Of a stretch of DNA of 64,000 bases, positions 25,304 through 34,367 are shown one piece after another. Position 1 is the first letter of the stretch. Every line of letters begins with the position of its first letter. The notes beneath the pieces are model-generated. The model saw nothing but the letters and a program-made list of their open reading frames with translations, made no database searches and was not told the origin of the DNA. The translations under genes were made by a program, and so were the position numbers. Source of the stretch: Pseudescherichia sp032055545 (lineage in GTDB: Bacteria; Pseudomonadota; Gammaproteobacteria; Enterobacterales; Enterobacteriaceae); NCBI GenBank assembly GCA_032055545.1, contig DAMBQR010000009.1, positions 23,821 through 87,820 on the forward strand. The letters are read 5' to 3'.

Positions 25304-26953
25304 TTACGGTTCCCCGTATAGCCCAATCAAGCGACGTACCACGCCGTTGCTCCAGCCAAAGCCATCCTGCAACGGGTACTCACCGCCGCCACCCTCACGC
25401 GGCGTGCCACTGGCAATGTGGTACTTCTCAATCAGCTTGTGATGCTGCTTATAGAAGCCGTTGACGGTGTTTAACCAGCAGTGAGCGATCTCATCGCCAA
25501 GGGCGTCGTTACCGTACAGCTTGAAGCCCTGGATAGCCATCCACTGCAGCGGTGCCCAGCCGTTGGGTTTATCCCACTGCTCGCCGGTTTCATACTCTGT
25601 AGCCATCATGCCGCCCGGGGTTAGCAGGCGTTCACGTACCGCCACCGCTATCCGATCGGCCTGCTCATGGGTAGTCATACCCACGTAGAGCGGCACAATA
25701 CTTGCCGCAGAGAAGAGGGCCTGTTCACCACGCCGCCAGTCATAGTCGCGGTAGCACCCTTTCTCCTCATCCCACAGGTACTTGTTAACCGCTGCGCGGC
25801 GATCGCTGGCGCGCTGGCGGAACATGGCTTCGCCCTCGCGGTCACCCTTCAGCCCGGAGAGGTTAGCGATGGTGCTCTCGAGCTTGAACAGAAAGGCGTT
25901 CAGGTCGATAGGGATAAACTGCGTCGTGCGGATGCTGGCCAGACGCTGGGTATCCCGCAGCCAGCGGGAGGAGTAGTCCCAGCCGGACTCTGCCCCGGCG
26001 CGCAGGTCACGATAGACCTCGCTCGGCGGACGGCCCGAGTGCTTCGCTGTCTCCACGTCCTCAATCCAGGACTCATCGCGTGGCGTGTCACGGTCATCCC
26101 AGTAGCGGTTGAGCAGAGAGCCGTCCGGCATCCGCACCGCATGGCGATAGGCCTGGTTGAGGTTCAGCGACTCGGCACCATCCATCCAGAAAGCGTACTC
26201 CATCAGCAGGTGCTCATAGTAGCGCCGCGCCCCACGCACGCCATCCTCTTCGAACAGCTCCACCATCAGTGCGAACACCGGCGGCTGGGAGCGGCTCAGA
26301 TAATAGGTACGGTTACCGTTCGGGATATGCCCGTACTTTTCAATCATCCACGCAAAGTTGTCTGCCATACACTTCAGCAGATCGTTACGGCCGCTCTCGG
26401 CCAGTCCCAGCATGGTGAAGTAGGAGTCCCAGTAGTAGGTTTCGCTAAACCGTCCGCCGGGCACGATATAGGCCTGCGGCAGGGCCAGCAGCGACGACCA
26501 CGGAATGTGATCCTGCGGCTCGCGGGTCAGCACCGGCCATAGCTGGTCGATATGCTCCTTCAGCGAGTTTTCTGGGTTAGAGACATACTGGCTATCCATC
26601 TGTACCGGGAGCCAGAAGTGTCTTGAAACAAACAGGCGCAGGTCAAAGTCAGGTCTGCGCTTGATACGACGATAGCGGATTAGGATATCGAGCGGATCCA
26701 TTCTTGGCGCACAGTCAGGGAAAGTTTTGCTGTCGGCAAAGAGGCCTGAAGACTGTACCTGCTCAAATAGCTCCAGATAACGATCGGCGGGGGTCAGCGC
26801 GTCAGAAGCGGGCAACCCCTCGATCATCTCCGGTTCCGGTTCCGCCTCGATCATTTCATCCAGTTTTAATTCGCAAGGATCGGTCTCGTAGCGGATCTTC
26901 TCCTCGATCTCGAATTCGACAGACTCAGCAAGCTGTAGTTTCTGGTTGAACAT
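25304..26953 (-). CDS. treF: Cytoplasmic trehalase TreF
   Basis: A 549-residue GH37 trehalase, the same length as E. coli TreF. It splits trehalose to two glucose molecules in the cytoplasm. Both GH37 signatures are present: PGGRFSETYYWDSYF and QWDKPNGWAPLQW. There is no signal peptide, which separates it from periplasmic TreA. The N-terminal about 50 residues are acidic and end ELKLDEMIEAEPEPEMIEG, as in TreF. It is a single gene, convergent with the HEPN-like gene (26 nt between stops). E. coli treF is weakly RpoS-dependent; no promoter can be assigned here. Confidence 0.96.
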   Translation of the reverse strand: MFNQKLQLAESVEFEIEEKIRYETDPCELKLDEMIEAEPEPEMIEGLPASDALTPADRYLELFEQVQSSGLFADSKTFPDCAPRMDPLDILIRYRRIKRRPDFDLRLFVSRHFWLPVQMDSQYVSNPENSLKEHIDQLWPVLTREPQDHIPWSSLLALPQAYIVPGGRFSETYYWDSYFTMLGLAESGRNDLLKCMADNFAWMIEKYGHIPNGNRTYYLSRSQPPVFALMVELFEEDGVRGARRYYEHLLMEYAFWMDGAESLNLNQAYRHAVRMPDGSLLNRYWDDRDTPRDESWIEDVETAKHSGRPPSEVYRDLRAGAESGWDYSSRWLRDTQRLASIRTTQFIPIDLNAFLFKLESTIANLSGLKGDREGEAMFRQRASDRRAAVNKYLWDEEKGCYRDYDWRRGEQALFSAASIVPLYVGMTTHEQADRIAVAVRERLLTPGGMMATEYETGEQWDKPNGWAPLQWMAIQGFKLYGNDALGDEIAHCWLNTVNGFYKQHHKLIEKYHIASGTPREGGGGEYPLQDGFGWSNGVVRRLIGLYGEP

Positions 26954-27185
26954 ATAGTGGCGACCTCCGGATGGCGTCGTAAAAAGATCGGGTTTTCCCG
27001 GTTGTTATTTAATTCTAAAGTTTAGTCATTTGATATGGGTATTGAAGTACAAAGTGTGCGCAAGATCACAATTACACATGCTGATTTGTAAAGAGATGTG
27101 CGATAGCTTTTTGTTTTTAAAAGTAAAATTGCGACATTGCAGCCTGGCTAAACAGACTGCATTTTCAGAGCATTCAAGATAACGT

Positions 27186-27623
27186 TTAACCGCTAAACGG
27201 TTTTACCACCGCTAAAGCCACAACGATGATAACGGACACTACGGTGAGCCAGGCAGCGTTACGTGCCAGCAGGGACACGGTAGAGGTTTCGCCGGTGGCG
27301 AGTCTGCGCAGCGACCCCGACAGGATGCCGTGCACCGCCGAGAGGAACACCAGTACCGCCAGCTTAATGCCTAACCAGAGCGGCAGCAGCCAGTCGCCTT
27401 TTAAAATCAGCGCGATACCAAAGGCCCACAGCAGGATCATGGCCGGTGAGGTGACGAACCGGTTCCAGCGGCGCGCATATTCTAGTAGGGGATCGCTACT
27501 GCCTTTTGCCACCACGCTGCGGCTCTGGGACCATGCCACGACGATCGCTGCCATCATAAAGATGCCGCCCAGCCAAATCACGCCCGCCATAATATGTAGG
27601 GCGTTTAACCAACGGTAGTCCAT
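27186..27623 (-). CDS. CopD-like small inner-membrane protein
   Basis: A 145-residue protein with four membrane helices. It has His in the first helix (ALHIMAGVIWLGG) and another in the third (FLSAVHGILSG), as in the CopD/HemJ-like membrane families where such His may bind copper or heme. I chose the ATG at 27623 because AAAGGAGAG lies just upstream and the hydrophobic protein begins there; the reading frame continues upstream without conservation. The family role, copper uptake or a heme-linked function, is inference. It lies between treF and gor, where E. coli K-12 has arsRBC, and is set off from gor by a REP pair. Confidence 0.75.
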   Translation of the reverse strand: MDYRWLNALHIMAGVIWLGGIFMMAAIVVAWSQSRSVVAKGSSDPLLEYARRWNRFVTSPAMILLWAFGIALILKGDWLLPLWLGIKLAVLVFLSAVHGILSGSLRRLATGETSTVSLLARNAAWLTVVSVIIVVALAVVKPFSG

Positions 27624-27722
27624 CTGCTCTCCTTTGAGCCGTAATCTTATTGTTGTAATTGCGATCATACTCCGGGCCAGGGGAGCACGAAAGGGGTTCA
27701 GCAGCTTGCGCACTGAAACAAC

Positions 27723-27798
27723 GTAGGCTGGGTAAGGCGTTAGCCGCCACCCGTCATTACGAACGAGGCCTGATAGCACTACGCTTATCAGGCCTGCG
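27723..27798. repeat. REP-like pair
   Basis: GTAGGCTGGGTAAGGCG... is followed by GGCCTGATAGCACTACG and CTTATCAGGCCTGCG. They form two hairpin units of different REP subtypes between gor and the CopD-like gene. Confidence 0.82.
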
Positions 27799-27820
27799 AT
27801 CCCAGCGCTTTTAAAGAACC

Positions 27821-29173
27821 TTAGCGCATCGTCACAAACTCTTCCGCCGCCGTAGGGTGGATTGCCACGGTATTATCAAAGTCTTTTTTCGTTGCGCCCA
27901 TCTTCAGCGCGACGGCGAAGCCCTGCAGGATCTCATCCATGCCCTGGCCAATGCCGTGAATGCCGACAATCTTCTCTTCCGGACCGACGCAGACCAGCTT
28001 CATCCGGCACGCCTGGCGGTGCAGGGTGACGGCGGTGTACATGGCGGTAAAGGAGGAGGTGTAGACCTTCACCTGGTCATCGCCGTACTGCTCGCGCGCC
28101 TGCGGCTCGGTCAGACCCACGGTGCCGATGGGCGGATGGCTAAAGACCACGGTAGGAATGTTGCTGTAGTCCAGATGCTCGTCCGGCTTGTTGTTGAACA
28201 GACGCTCGGAGAGACGACGGCCTGCCGCCACCGCAACCGGCGTTAGCTCTACCGCACCGGTGTTATCACCTACCGCATAGATCCCTGCAACGTTAGTGTT
28301 CTGGAACTTATCGACGATGATGTGGCCTTTATCGTTGGTTTTCACCCCGGTAACCGCCAGGTTGAAGGTATCGTTAGCCGGTTCGCGGCCAATCGCCCAG
28401 ATCAGGCAGTCAACGGTCTCGCTACGGCCATCTTCCATCTCCAGGGTCAGGCTGCCATCGCTGTTTTTCACTACCGCTTTCGGCGTGGCATTGGTATGCA
28501 GCGTCGGGCCGTCAGCCTGGATTGTCTCAACCAGCGTCTCAACGATCAGCGGATCGAAGCTGCGCAGCGGGGCATGCTTACGCACAAACAGGTGCGTCTC
28601 TGCCCCCAGGCCGTGCAGCACGCCTGCCAGCTCAACGGCGATATAACCCGCACCGACTACAGCAACGCGTTTCGGCAGGGCCGTAAGCTCGAAGAAGCCG
28701 TCGGAGTCGATGCCGTGCTCAACGCCCGGAATATCCGGGTAGCTCGGACGCCCACCGGTGGCGATCAGGATATGATCGGCGGTGATGGTCTCGCCGTTGA
28801 CCTCAACGGTTTTGGCATCGACAAAGCGGGCAAAGCCGCGGATCACATCCACGTTATTTTTACCCAGCACGTTCTCATAGGAGCTGTGGATGCGGTCAAT
28901 ATAGGCGGTGCGGCTGGCCACCAGGCGCTGCCAGTCAAAGTTATTGATGGTGGCGTCAAAGCCGTAGTCCGGACCGTAGAGGTTGACCGCTTCGGCAATC
29001 TGCGAGGCGTGCCACATCACTTTTTTCGGCACGCAGCCTACGTTCACGCAGGTTCCGCCCAGCTCTTTCGCTTCAATCAGGGCGCATTTTTGGCCGTACA
29101 TGGCCGCACGGTTAATAGACGCAATACCGCCGCTGCCGCCGCCAATGGCGATATAGTCGTAGTGCTTAGTCAT
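27821..29173 (-). CDS. gor: Glutathione reductase
   Basis: A 450-residue class I FAD disulfide oxidoreductase, the same length as E. coli Gor. It reduces glutathione disulfide with NADPH in the cytoplasm. The redox-active Cys pair is in GGTCVNVGCVPKK (Cys42 and Cys47). The FAD motif is GGGSGGIAS at the N-terminus, the NADPH-binding Rossmann motif is VGAGYIAVELAG, and the C-terminal HPTAAEEF carries the catalytic His and Glu. It is a single gene followed by a REP pair. E. coli gor is in the OxyR regulon; I did not find a clear OxyR site in the short upstream gap. Confidence 0.97.
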   Translation of the reverse strand: MTKHYDYIAIGGGSGGIASINRAAMYGQKCALIEAKELGGTCVNVGCVPKKVMWHASQIAEAVNLYGPDYGFDATINNFDWQRLVASRTAYIDRIHSSYENVLGKNNVDVIRGFARFVDAKTVEVNGETITADHILIATGGRPSYPDIPGVEHGIDSDGFFELTALPKRVAVVGAGYIAVELAGVLHGLGAETHLFVRKHAPLRSFDPLIVETLVETIQADGPTLHTNATPKAVVKNSDGSLTLEMEDGRSETVDCLIWAIGREPANDTFNLAVTGVKTNDKGHIIVDKFQNTNVAGIYAVGDNTGAVELTPVAVAAGRRLSERLFNNKPDEHLDYSNIPTVVFSHPPIGTVGLTEPQAREQYGDDQVKVYTSSFTAMYTAVTLHRQACRMKLVCVGPEEKIVGIHGIGQGMDEILQGFAVALKMGATKKDFDNTVAIHPTAAEEFVTMR

Positions 29174-29242
29174 AACGTTTCCTTAGTGAATTTTTGCTTA
29201 GAGTGTAACGCGATGCCCTTAAGGTTCCACCGATGGCTGTGA

Positions 29243-30085
29243 TTATTCTGGTACGACCCAGTTCACCAGCGTATGGCCGGTGCCCGCCGGAACCAGCTTG
29301 CTGTGCAGCCACGGCAGAACGTTTTTCATCTGCTGCTCCAGCTTCCACGGCGGGTTGATGACAATCATGCCGGAGGCGGTCATGCCGCGCTGGTCGCTGT
29401 CCGGACGCACCGCCAGTTCAATCTGCAAAATACGGCGGATGCCGGTGGCTTCCAGCTCTTTCAACATACGTTTGATCTGCGCGCGCATCACCACCGGATA
29501 CCACAGCGCATAGGTGCCGGTAGCAAAGCGCTTATAGCCTTCGCTGATGCCCTGAACCACCGCCTGGTAGTCGCTTTTAATCTCGTAGGGTGGGTCAATC
29601 AGGATCAGACCCCGGCGTGACACTGGCGGCAGCCTGGATTTCAGCTGCTGGTAACCGTCGGCGCGCTCGACGCGGGTGCGGCTATCTTTCTGGAACTCTG
29701 AGCGCAGCAGCGGAAAATCGCTCGGGTGCAGCTCGGTCAGCTGCAGGCTGTCCTGTTCGCGCAGCAGCTGGCGGGCGATCAACGGCGAACCAGGGTAGTA
29801 GCGCAGCTGGCCGCTACGGTTGAAGTGGTTAAGCACGCTGATGTACGGCTCCAGCTCGGCAGGCAGATCGTCCTGCTGCCAGATGCGGGCGATGCCTTCC
29901 AGGTACTCGCCGGTGCGCTCGGCATGCTCGCTGCTCAGCTGATAACGGCCCGCGCCTGCGTGGGTATCCAGATAGAGAAAGGGTTTCTCCTTCTCTTTCA
30001 GCGATTCGATAATCAGGCTCTGAACGGTGTGTTTTAAAACGTCGGCATGGTTGCCAGCGTGGAAGCTGTGGCGATAACTGAGCAT
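29243..30085 (-). CDS. rlmJ: 23S rRNA m6A2030 methyltransferase RlmJ
   Basis: A 280-residue SAM-dependent methyltransferase, the same length as E. coli RlmJ/YhiR. It methylates A2030 of 23S rRNA. It begins MLSYRHSFHAGNHADVLKH, the conserved N-terminal signature. The catalytic motif is IDPPYE (D/N-PP-Y), and the SAM site is YLDTHAGAGRY. It lies upstream of gor in the same direction (69-nt gap) and divergent from prlC. The old name comJ/yhiR reflects a link to growth on DNA as nutrient. Confidence 0.96.
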   Translation of the reverse strand: MLSYRHSFHAGNHADVLKHTVQSLIIESLKEKEKPFLYLDTHAGAGRYQLSSEHAERTGEYLEGIARIWQQDDLPAELEPYISVLNHFNRSGQLRYYPGSPLIARQLLREQDSLQLTELHPSDFPLLRSEFQKDSRTRVERADGYQQLKSRLPPVSRRGLILIDPPYEIKSDYQAVVQGISEGYKRFATGTYALWYPVVMRAQIKRMLKELEATGIRRILQIELAVRPDSDQRGMTASGMIVINPPWKLEQQMKNVLPWLHSKLVPAGTGHTLVNWVVPE

Positions 30086-30194
30086 GGAAGGAACAATCCT
30101 GGGAAGTAAAAACAGATAGCCGATAGTTTACCGCAGATTGCGGCAAATTACCGCAGCGACGCTGTAGCCAGGGCGCAAAAGCGCAACTTACAGC

Positions 30195-30224
30195 ATTGAA
30201 ATTAACTACACTAAACCCCATGCT
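30195..30224 (+). promoter_or_regulatory. Candidate sigma-32 heat-shock promoter for prlC
   Basis: ATTGAA (30195-30200), a 15-nt spacer and CCCCATGCT (30216-30224) fit the sigma-32 pattern CTTGAA-N13-17-CCCCATNT. It ends 61 nt before the prlC start. E. coli prlC is a known heat-shock gene, so the site is expected. Confidence 0.7.
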
Positions 30225-30284
30225 AGACCTTACAGGAACGAGCGCCGCCCGAGCGCTTGCGATTATTTTTACAGGACAGCGCTT

Positions 30285-32327
30285 ATGACCAATCCATTAC
30301 TGACGCCCTTCGACTTGCCGCCGTTTTCCCAGATTAAACCTGAGCATGTGGTTCCCGCCGTGACGAAAGCGCTTGAGGATTGCCGCGAAGCGGTAGAGCG
30401 CGTGGTGGCCCAGGGCGCACCTTATACCTGGGACAATCTCTGCCAGCCACTGGCGGAGGTGGACGACCGCCTTGGCCGCATCTTCTCCCCCATCAGCCAC
30501 CTGAACTCGGTGCAGAACAGCCCGGAGCTGCGTGAAGCCTACGAGCAGACGTTGCCGCTGCTCTCTGAATACAGCACCTGGGTGGGTCAGCACGAAGGTC
30601 TTTACCAGGCTTATCGCAACCTGCGCGACGGCGAGGCCTATACCGTACTGGATCTGGCGCAGATGAAAGCGGTGGATAACGCCCTGCGCGATTTTGAACT
30701 GTCCGGCATTGGCCTGCCGAAAGAGAAACAGAAACGCTACGGCGAAATCGCAGCCCGCCTCTCCGAGCTGGGTTCGACCTACAGCAACAACGTGCTCGAC
30801 GCCACCATGGGCTGGAGCAAACTGATTACCGATGAGTCCGAGCTGTCCGGCATGCCGGAGAGCGCGCTGGCACAGGCCCAGGCACAGGCGCAGGCCAAAG
30901 AGCAAGAGGGCTGGTTGTTGACGCTCGACATCCCGAGCTACCTGCCGGTGATGACCTACTGCGATAACCAGGCCCTGCGCGAAGAGCTTTACCGCGCCTA
31001 CAGCACCCGTGCCTCCGACCAGGGGCCAAACGCGGGCAAATGGGATAACAGCCCGGTAATGGCAGAGATCCTTGCTCTGCGTCACGAGCTGGCCCAGCTG
31101 CTGGGCTTCGACAACTATGCTCACAAATCCCTCGCCACCAAGATGGCCGAGCATCCGCAGCAGGTGCTGGACTTCCTGATGGATCTGGCAAAACGCGCCC
31201 GCCCGCAGGGTGAGAAAGAGCTGGAGCAGCTCCGCGCCTTCGCCCGCGCCGAGTTTGGCGTGGAAGAGTTACAGCCGTGGGATATCGCCTACTACAGCGA
31301 AAAACAGAAGCAGCACCTCTACAGCATCAGCGATGAGCAGCTGCGCCCCTATTTCCCGGAGAACAAAGCCGTTAACGGCCTGTTCGAAGTGGTTAAACGC
31401 ATCTACGGCATCACTGCTAAAGAGCGCAAAGATATCGACGTCTGGCATCCGGACGTACGCTTCTTCGAGCTGTATGACGAGAGCAACGAACTACGCGGCA
31501 GCTTCTACCTCGATCTCTACGCCCGTGAAAACAAGCGCGGCGGGGCATGGATGGATGACTGCGTTGGGCAGATGCTGAAAGCCGATGGCTCGCTGCAGAA
31601 GCCGGTTGCTTACCTGACCTGTAACTTCAACCGCCCGGTGAGCGGCAAACCGGCGCTGTTTACCCACGATGAAGTGATCACCCTGTTCCATGAGTTTGGT
31701 CACGGCCTGCACCATATGCTGACCCTGATCGCCGTCCCGGGCGTGGCGGGCATTAGCGGTGTGCCATGGGATGCGGTAGAGCTGCCGAGCCAGTTTATGG
31801 AGAACTGGTGCTGGGAGCCGGACGCGCTGGCGTTTATCTCCGGCCACTACGAGACCGGCGAACCGCTGCCGAAAACCCTGCTGGATAAGATGCTGGCGGC
31901 GAAGAACTACCAGGCGGCGCTGTTTATCCTGCGCCAGCTGGAGTTTGGCCTGTTTGATTTCCGTCTGCACGCCGAGTTCAGCCCGGAGCAGGGGGCGAAA
32001 ATCCTCGAAACCCTGGCCGAGATCAAATCGCAGGTGGCAGTTATCCCGGGTCCCAACTGGGGACGCTTCCCGCACGCCTTCAGCCATATCTTTGCTGGCG
32101 GCTACGCGGCAGGCTACTACAGCTACCTGTGGGCCGACGTGCTGGCGGCGGACGCCTACTCCCGCTTCGAAGAGGAGGGGATTTTCAACCGTGAAACCGG
32201 CCAGTCTTTCCTCGACCACATCCTGACGCGTGGGGGTTCAGAGGAGCCGATGGAGCTGTTCAAACGTTTCCGTGGCCGTGAACCGCAGCTGGACGCGATG
32301 CTGGCGCACTACGGCATCAAGGGCTAA
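30285..32327 (+). CDS. prlC: Oligopeptidase A (PrlC)
   Basis: A 680-residue M3-family zinc metallopeptidase, the same length as E. coli PrlC. It degrades short peptides, including cleaved signal peptides, in the cytoplasm. The zinc site is HEFGH (His469, Glu470, His473), with a third ligand in GVPWDAVELPSQ (Glu499). The C-terminal YYSYLWADVLAADAYSRF is typical of M3. There is no signal peptide. rsmJ starts 7 nt after the stop, so the two form one unit. A sigma-32-like promoter precedes it. Confidence 0.97.
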   Translation: MTNPLLTPFDLPPFSQIKPEHVVPAVTKALEDCREAVERVVAQGAPYTWDNLCQPLAEVDDRLGRIFSPISHLNSVQNSPELREAYEQTLPLLSEYSTWVGQHEGLYQAYRNLRDGEAYTVLDLAQMKAVDNALRDFELSGIGLPKEKQKRYGEIAARLSELGSTYSNNVLDATMGWSKLITDESELSGMPESALAQAQAQAQAKEQEGWLLTLDIPSYLPVMTYCDNQALREELYRAYSTRASDQGPNAGKWDNSPVMAEILALRHELAQLLGFDNYAHKSLATKMAEHPQQVLDFLMDLAKRARPQGEKELEQLRAFARAEFGVEELQPWDIAYYSEKQKQHLYSISDEQLRPYFPENKAVNGLFEVVKRIYGITAKERKDIDVWHPDVRFFELYDESNELRGSFYLDLYARENKRGGAWMDDCVGQMLKADGSLQKPVAYLTCNFNRPVSGKPALFTHDEVITLFHEFGHGLHHMLTLIAVPGVAGISGVPWDAVELPSQFMENWCWEPDALAFISGHYETGEPLPKTLLDKMLAAKNYQAALFILRQLEFGLFDFRLHAEFSPEQGAKILETLAEIKSQVAVIPGPNWGRFPHAFSHIFAGGYAAGYYSYLWADVLAADAYSRFEEEGIFNRETGQSFLDHILTRGGSEEPMELFKRFRGREPQLDAMLAHYGIKG

Positions 32328-32334
32328 GTACGGC

Positions 32335-33087
32335 GTGAAAATCTGCTTACTGGATGAAACAGGCACCGGAGACGGTGCCTTATCACTTCTTGCGTCCCGC
32401 TTTGGCTTGCAGCATGACGAAGATAACCCGATGGCGCTGGCGCTGACGACGGAGCACCTTGAACTGCGCAAGCGGGATGAGCCGAAACTGGGTGGCATCT
32501 TTGTTGATTTTGTCTCTGGCGCAATGGCGCACCGGCGCAAGTTTGGCGGCGGTCGCGGCGAAGCGGTGGCGAAGGCGGTAGGGGTAAAGGGCAGCTACCT
32601 GCCGGACGTGGTTGATGCCACCGCAGGTCTGGGGCGAGATGCCTTCGTACTGGCCTCCATTGGCTGCCGGGTGCGGATGCTGGAGCGTAACCCGGTGGTG
32701 GCGGCATTGCTGGAGGATGGCCTGACACGCGGCTATGCCGACGCAGAGATTGGCTGCTGGCTGCGGGAGCGCCTGCAGCTGATCCATGCCTCAAGCCTGA
32801 CGTCGCTGACGGATATCACCCCACGGCCGCAGGTGGTCTATCTCGATCCGATGTTTCCGCACAAGCAGAAGAGCGCGCTGGTGAAAAAGGAGATGCGGGT
32901 CTTTCAGTCGCTGGTTGGGCCGGATCTTGACGCCGATGGCCTGCTGGAGCCTGCTCGCGCGCTGGCAACGAAGCGCGTGGTCGTGAAGCGCCCCGATTAT
33001 GCCCCGCCGCTGGCAGACGTTGCCACGCAAAACGCGGTGGTCACCAAAGGCCACCGGTTTGATATTTACCCCGGCACACCAGAGTAA
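32335..33087 (+). CDS. rsmJ: 16S rRNA m2G1516 methyltransferase RsmJ
   Basis: A 250-residue methyltransferase, the same length as E. coli RsmJ/YhiQ, which makes m2G1516 in 16S rRNA. The SAM-binding motif is VVDATAGLGRDAFVLA, and YLDPMFPHKQKSAL holds the catalytic DPxF-type motif. I chose the GTG at 32335 because the protein then starts (M)KICLLDETGTGDGA as in E. coli; the open frame runs further back into prlC. It is 7 nt after prlC and probably co-transcribed, and it ends at a REP unit. Confidence 0.95.
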   Translation: MKICLLDETGTGDGALSLLASRFGLQHDEDNPMALALTTEHLELRKRDEPKLGGIFVDFVSGAMAHRRKFGGGRGEAVAKAVGVKGSYLPDVVDATAGLGRDAFVLASIGCRVRMLERNPVVAALLEDGLTRGYADAEIGCWLRERLQLIHASSLTSLTDITPRPQVVYLDPMFPHKQKSALVKKEMRVFQSLVGPDLDADGLLEPARALATKRVVVKRPDYAPPLADVATQNAVVTKGHRFDIYPGTPE

Positions 33088-33091
33088 AATA

Positions 33092-33126
33092 TGTAGGCCG
33101 GGCAAGCGCAGCGCCGCCCGGCGTTA
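33092..33126. repeat. REP unit after rsmJ
   Basis: GTAGGCCGGGCAAGCGCAG followed by CGCCGCCCGGCGTTAC forms one REP hairpin between the convergent rsmJ and uspA. Confidence 0.85.
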
Positions 33127-33137
33127 CAGATGAACGC

Positions 33138-33575
33138 TTACTCGTCGTCTTCGTCGCGCAGCGGAACAATCAGCATATCAACGTGCACGGTGTTGATCAG
33201 CTGGCGCGCAGAGGACATCAGCTTGCTCCAGAAGTCCTGATGGTGGCCGCAGACCACCAGGTCCATATCGTATTTCTTGATGGCATCAACCAGCACCTGG
33301 CCCAGATCGCCGCTGCCGCTCAGGGTTTCGGTAATCGGGTAGCCCGCGTTAGTGGAGAGTTCAGCCAGCGCGTTGTGGGTCTCTTCAGAGATGCGCTTCT
33401 GCATATCACCCAGGTTAACGTCGATCAGCCCGGTATAGAGATCGGAGTAATTGACATCGACATGGATCAGGGAGATTTTTGCGTTGTAGGGGCGTGCCAT
33501 AGAGACTGCTTTATCTACCAGTACTTTGCTCTCAGGGGAGAGATCGACCGCGATAAGGATATGTTTGTAAGCCAT
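33138..33575 (-). CDS. uspA: Universal stress protein UspA
   Basis: A 145-residue UspA (E. coli 144). It is a homodimeric cytoplasmic stress protein induced by growth arrest and many stresses. It begins MAYKHILIAVDLSPESKVLV and carries the C-terminal VHVDMLIVPL strand used in dimerisation. Like E. coli UspA it lacks the full ATP-binding G-2x-G-9x-G(S/T) motif; the equivalent region is GHHQDFWSKLMSSARQLI. It is divergent from uspB across a 398-nt region. A possible promoter on the reverse strand is noted in that region. Confidence 0.97.
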   Translation of the reverse strand: MAYKHILIAVDLSPESKVLVDKAVSMARPYNAKISLIHVDVNYSDLYTGLIDVNLGDMQKRISEETHNALAELSTNAGYPITETLSGSGDLGQVLVDAIKKYDMDLVVCGHHQDFWSKLMSSARQLINTVHVDMLIVPLRDEDDE

Positions 33576-33973
33576 GATGTTACTCCTTCCATAAGTTGTC
33601 GATGACCGTTGGGTATAGAGCCGCTGCTTTCGCGCTGCGGTCAGTCCCGCGTCCTGCGTGCCACTGCGCGGGTAGTGCCCGGCCTTAAAGATCTAATTGT
33701 AGAAGATATTTCTACCTTATAACGCGCTAAACCCCTCGTCAATTGTCATGGGTCACGGTTTAGATCATCAAAAAATGTCGGTTACGACATTGATATAGAT
33801 CGATGATGTGGCGAAATAATTAACAGATCTCCTACACTATTAAATAAGCCGCTCGGATGTAGAATTGTGATCCACGTCGGCTTCTGGTACACACATCAAA
33901 GAACTCATTGGCCGGAAATCGGGGAGCGTCAGCCCTGGAGTCTATCTCCGTGGGTGGTCGCCGGGGAGGGGGT
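33576..33973. promoter_or_regulatory. uspA-uspB divergent regulatory region (398 nt)
   Basis: This region holds no gene I can support. For uspA (reverse strand), TTGACG (33742-33737) and TATAAG (33721-33716) could form a promoter, though the 15-nt spacer is short. For uspB (forward), CTACACT (33832-33838) fits the RpoS-type -10 sequence, and E. coli uspB is RpoS-dependent. ATGTCG-GTTA-CGACAT (33775-33790) is a perfect dyad between the two and may bind a regulator. The last 130 nt before uspB hold no recognisable element. Confidence 0.5.
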
Positions 33974-34309
33974 ATGGTCAGCACTGTCGCGCTGTTTTGG
34001 GCTTTGTGTATCGTTTGTGTGGTTAACATGGCGCGTTACTTCTCATCACTACGCGCACTGTTGGTTGTCCTTCGTGGTTGCGATCCGTTGCTCTATCAAT
34101 ATGTGGATGGCGGCGGTTTTTTTACCTCGCACGGCCAGCCCAGTAAGCAGATGCGTCTGGTGTGGTATATCTACGCCCAACGCTATCGCGATCATCATGA
34201 CGATGAGTTTATTCGTCGCTGTGAGCGGGTCCGTCGCCACTTTGTTTTAACCAGCGCCCTCTGCGGCCTGGTGGTGGTCAGCCTGATCGCCCTGATGATT
34301 TGGCACTGA
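33974..34309 (+). CDS. uspB: Universal stress protein B (UspB)
   Basis: A 111-residue inner-membrane protein, the same length as E. coli UspB, with a helix at each end (about 3-20 and 89-110) around a charged middle (YAQRYRDHHDDEFIRRCERVRR). E. coli mutants are ethanol-sensitive in stationary phase; the molecular role is unknown. I chose the ATG at 33974 because GGGGAGGGGGT lies just upstream and the protein then starts MVSTVALFWALC. It is followed by a bidirectional terminator shared with pitA. Confidence 0.95.
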   Translation: MVSTVALFWALCIVCVVNMARYFSSLRALLVVLRGCDPLLYQYVDGGGFFTSHGQPSKQMRLVWYIYAQRYRDHHDDEFIRRCERVRRHFVLTSALCGLVVVSLIALMIWH

Positions 34310-34320
34310 AATTTACCTAT

Positions 34321-34353
34321 AAAAAAAGCGGACCATCATGGCCCGCTTTTTTT
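34321..34353. terminator. Bidirectional terminator between uspB and pitA
   Basis: Seven A residues, GCGG-A-CC, a short loop, GG-C-CCGC and seven T residues form a symmetric hairpin with T-runs on both strands, between convergent uspB and pitA. Confidence 0.9.
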
Positions 34354-34367
34354 GTGGCTGTCACCGA

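Noticed and set aside
33867..34250. A 127-codon frame overlapping uspB
   Set aside because: It is in another frame over uspB, with no Shine-Dalgarno sequence or conservation; uspB is clearly the real gene.
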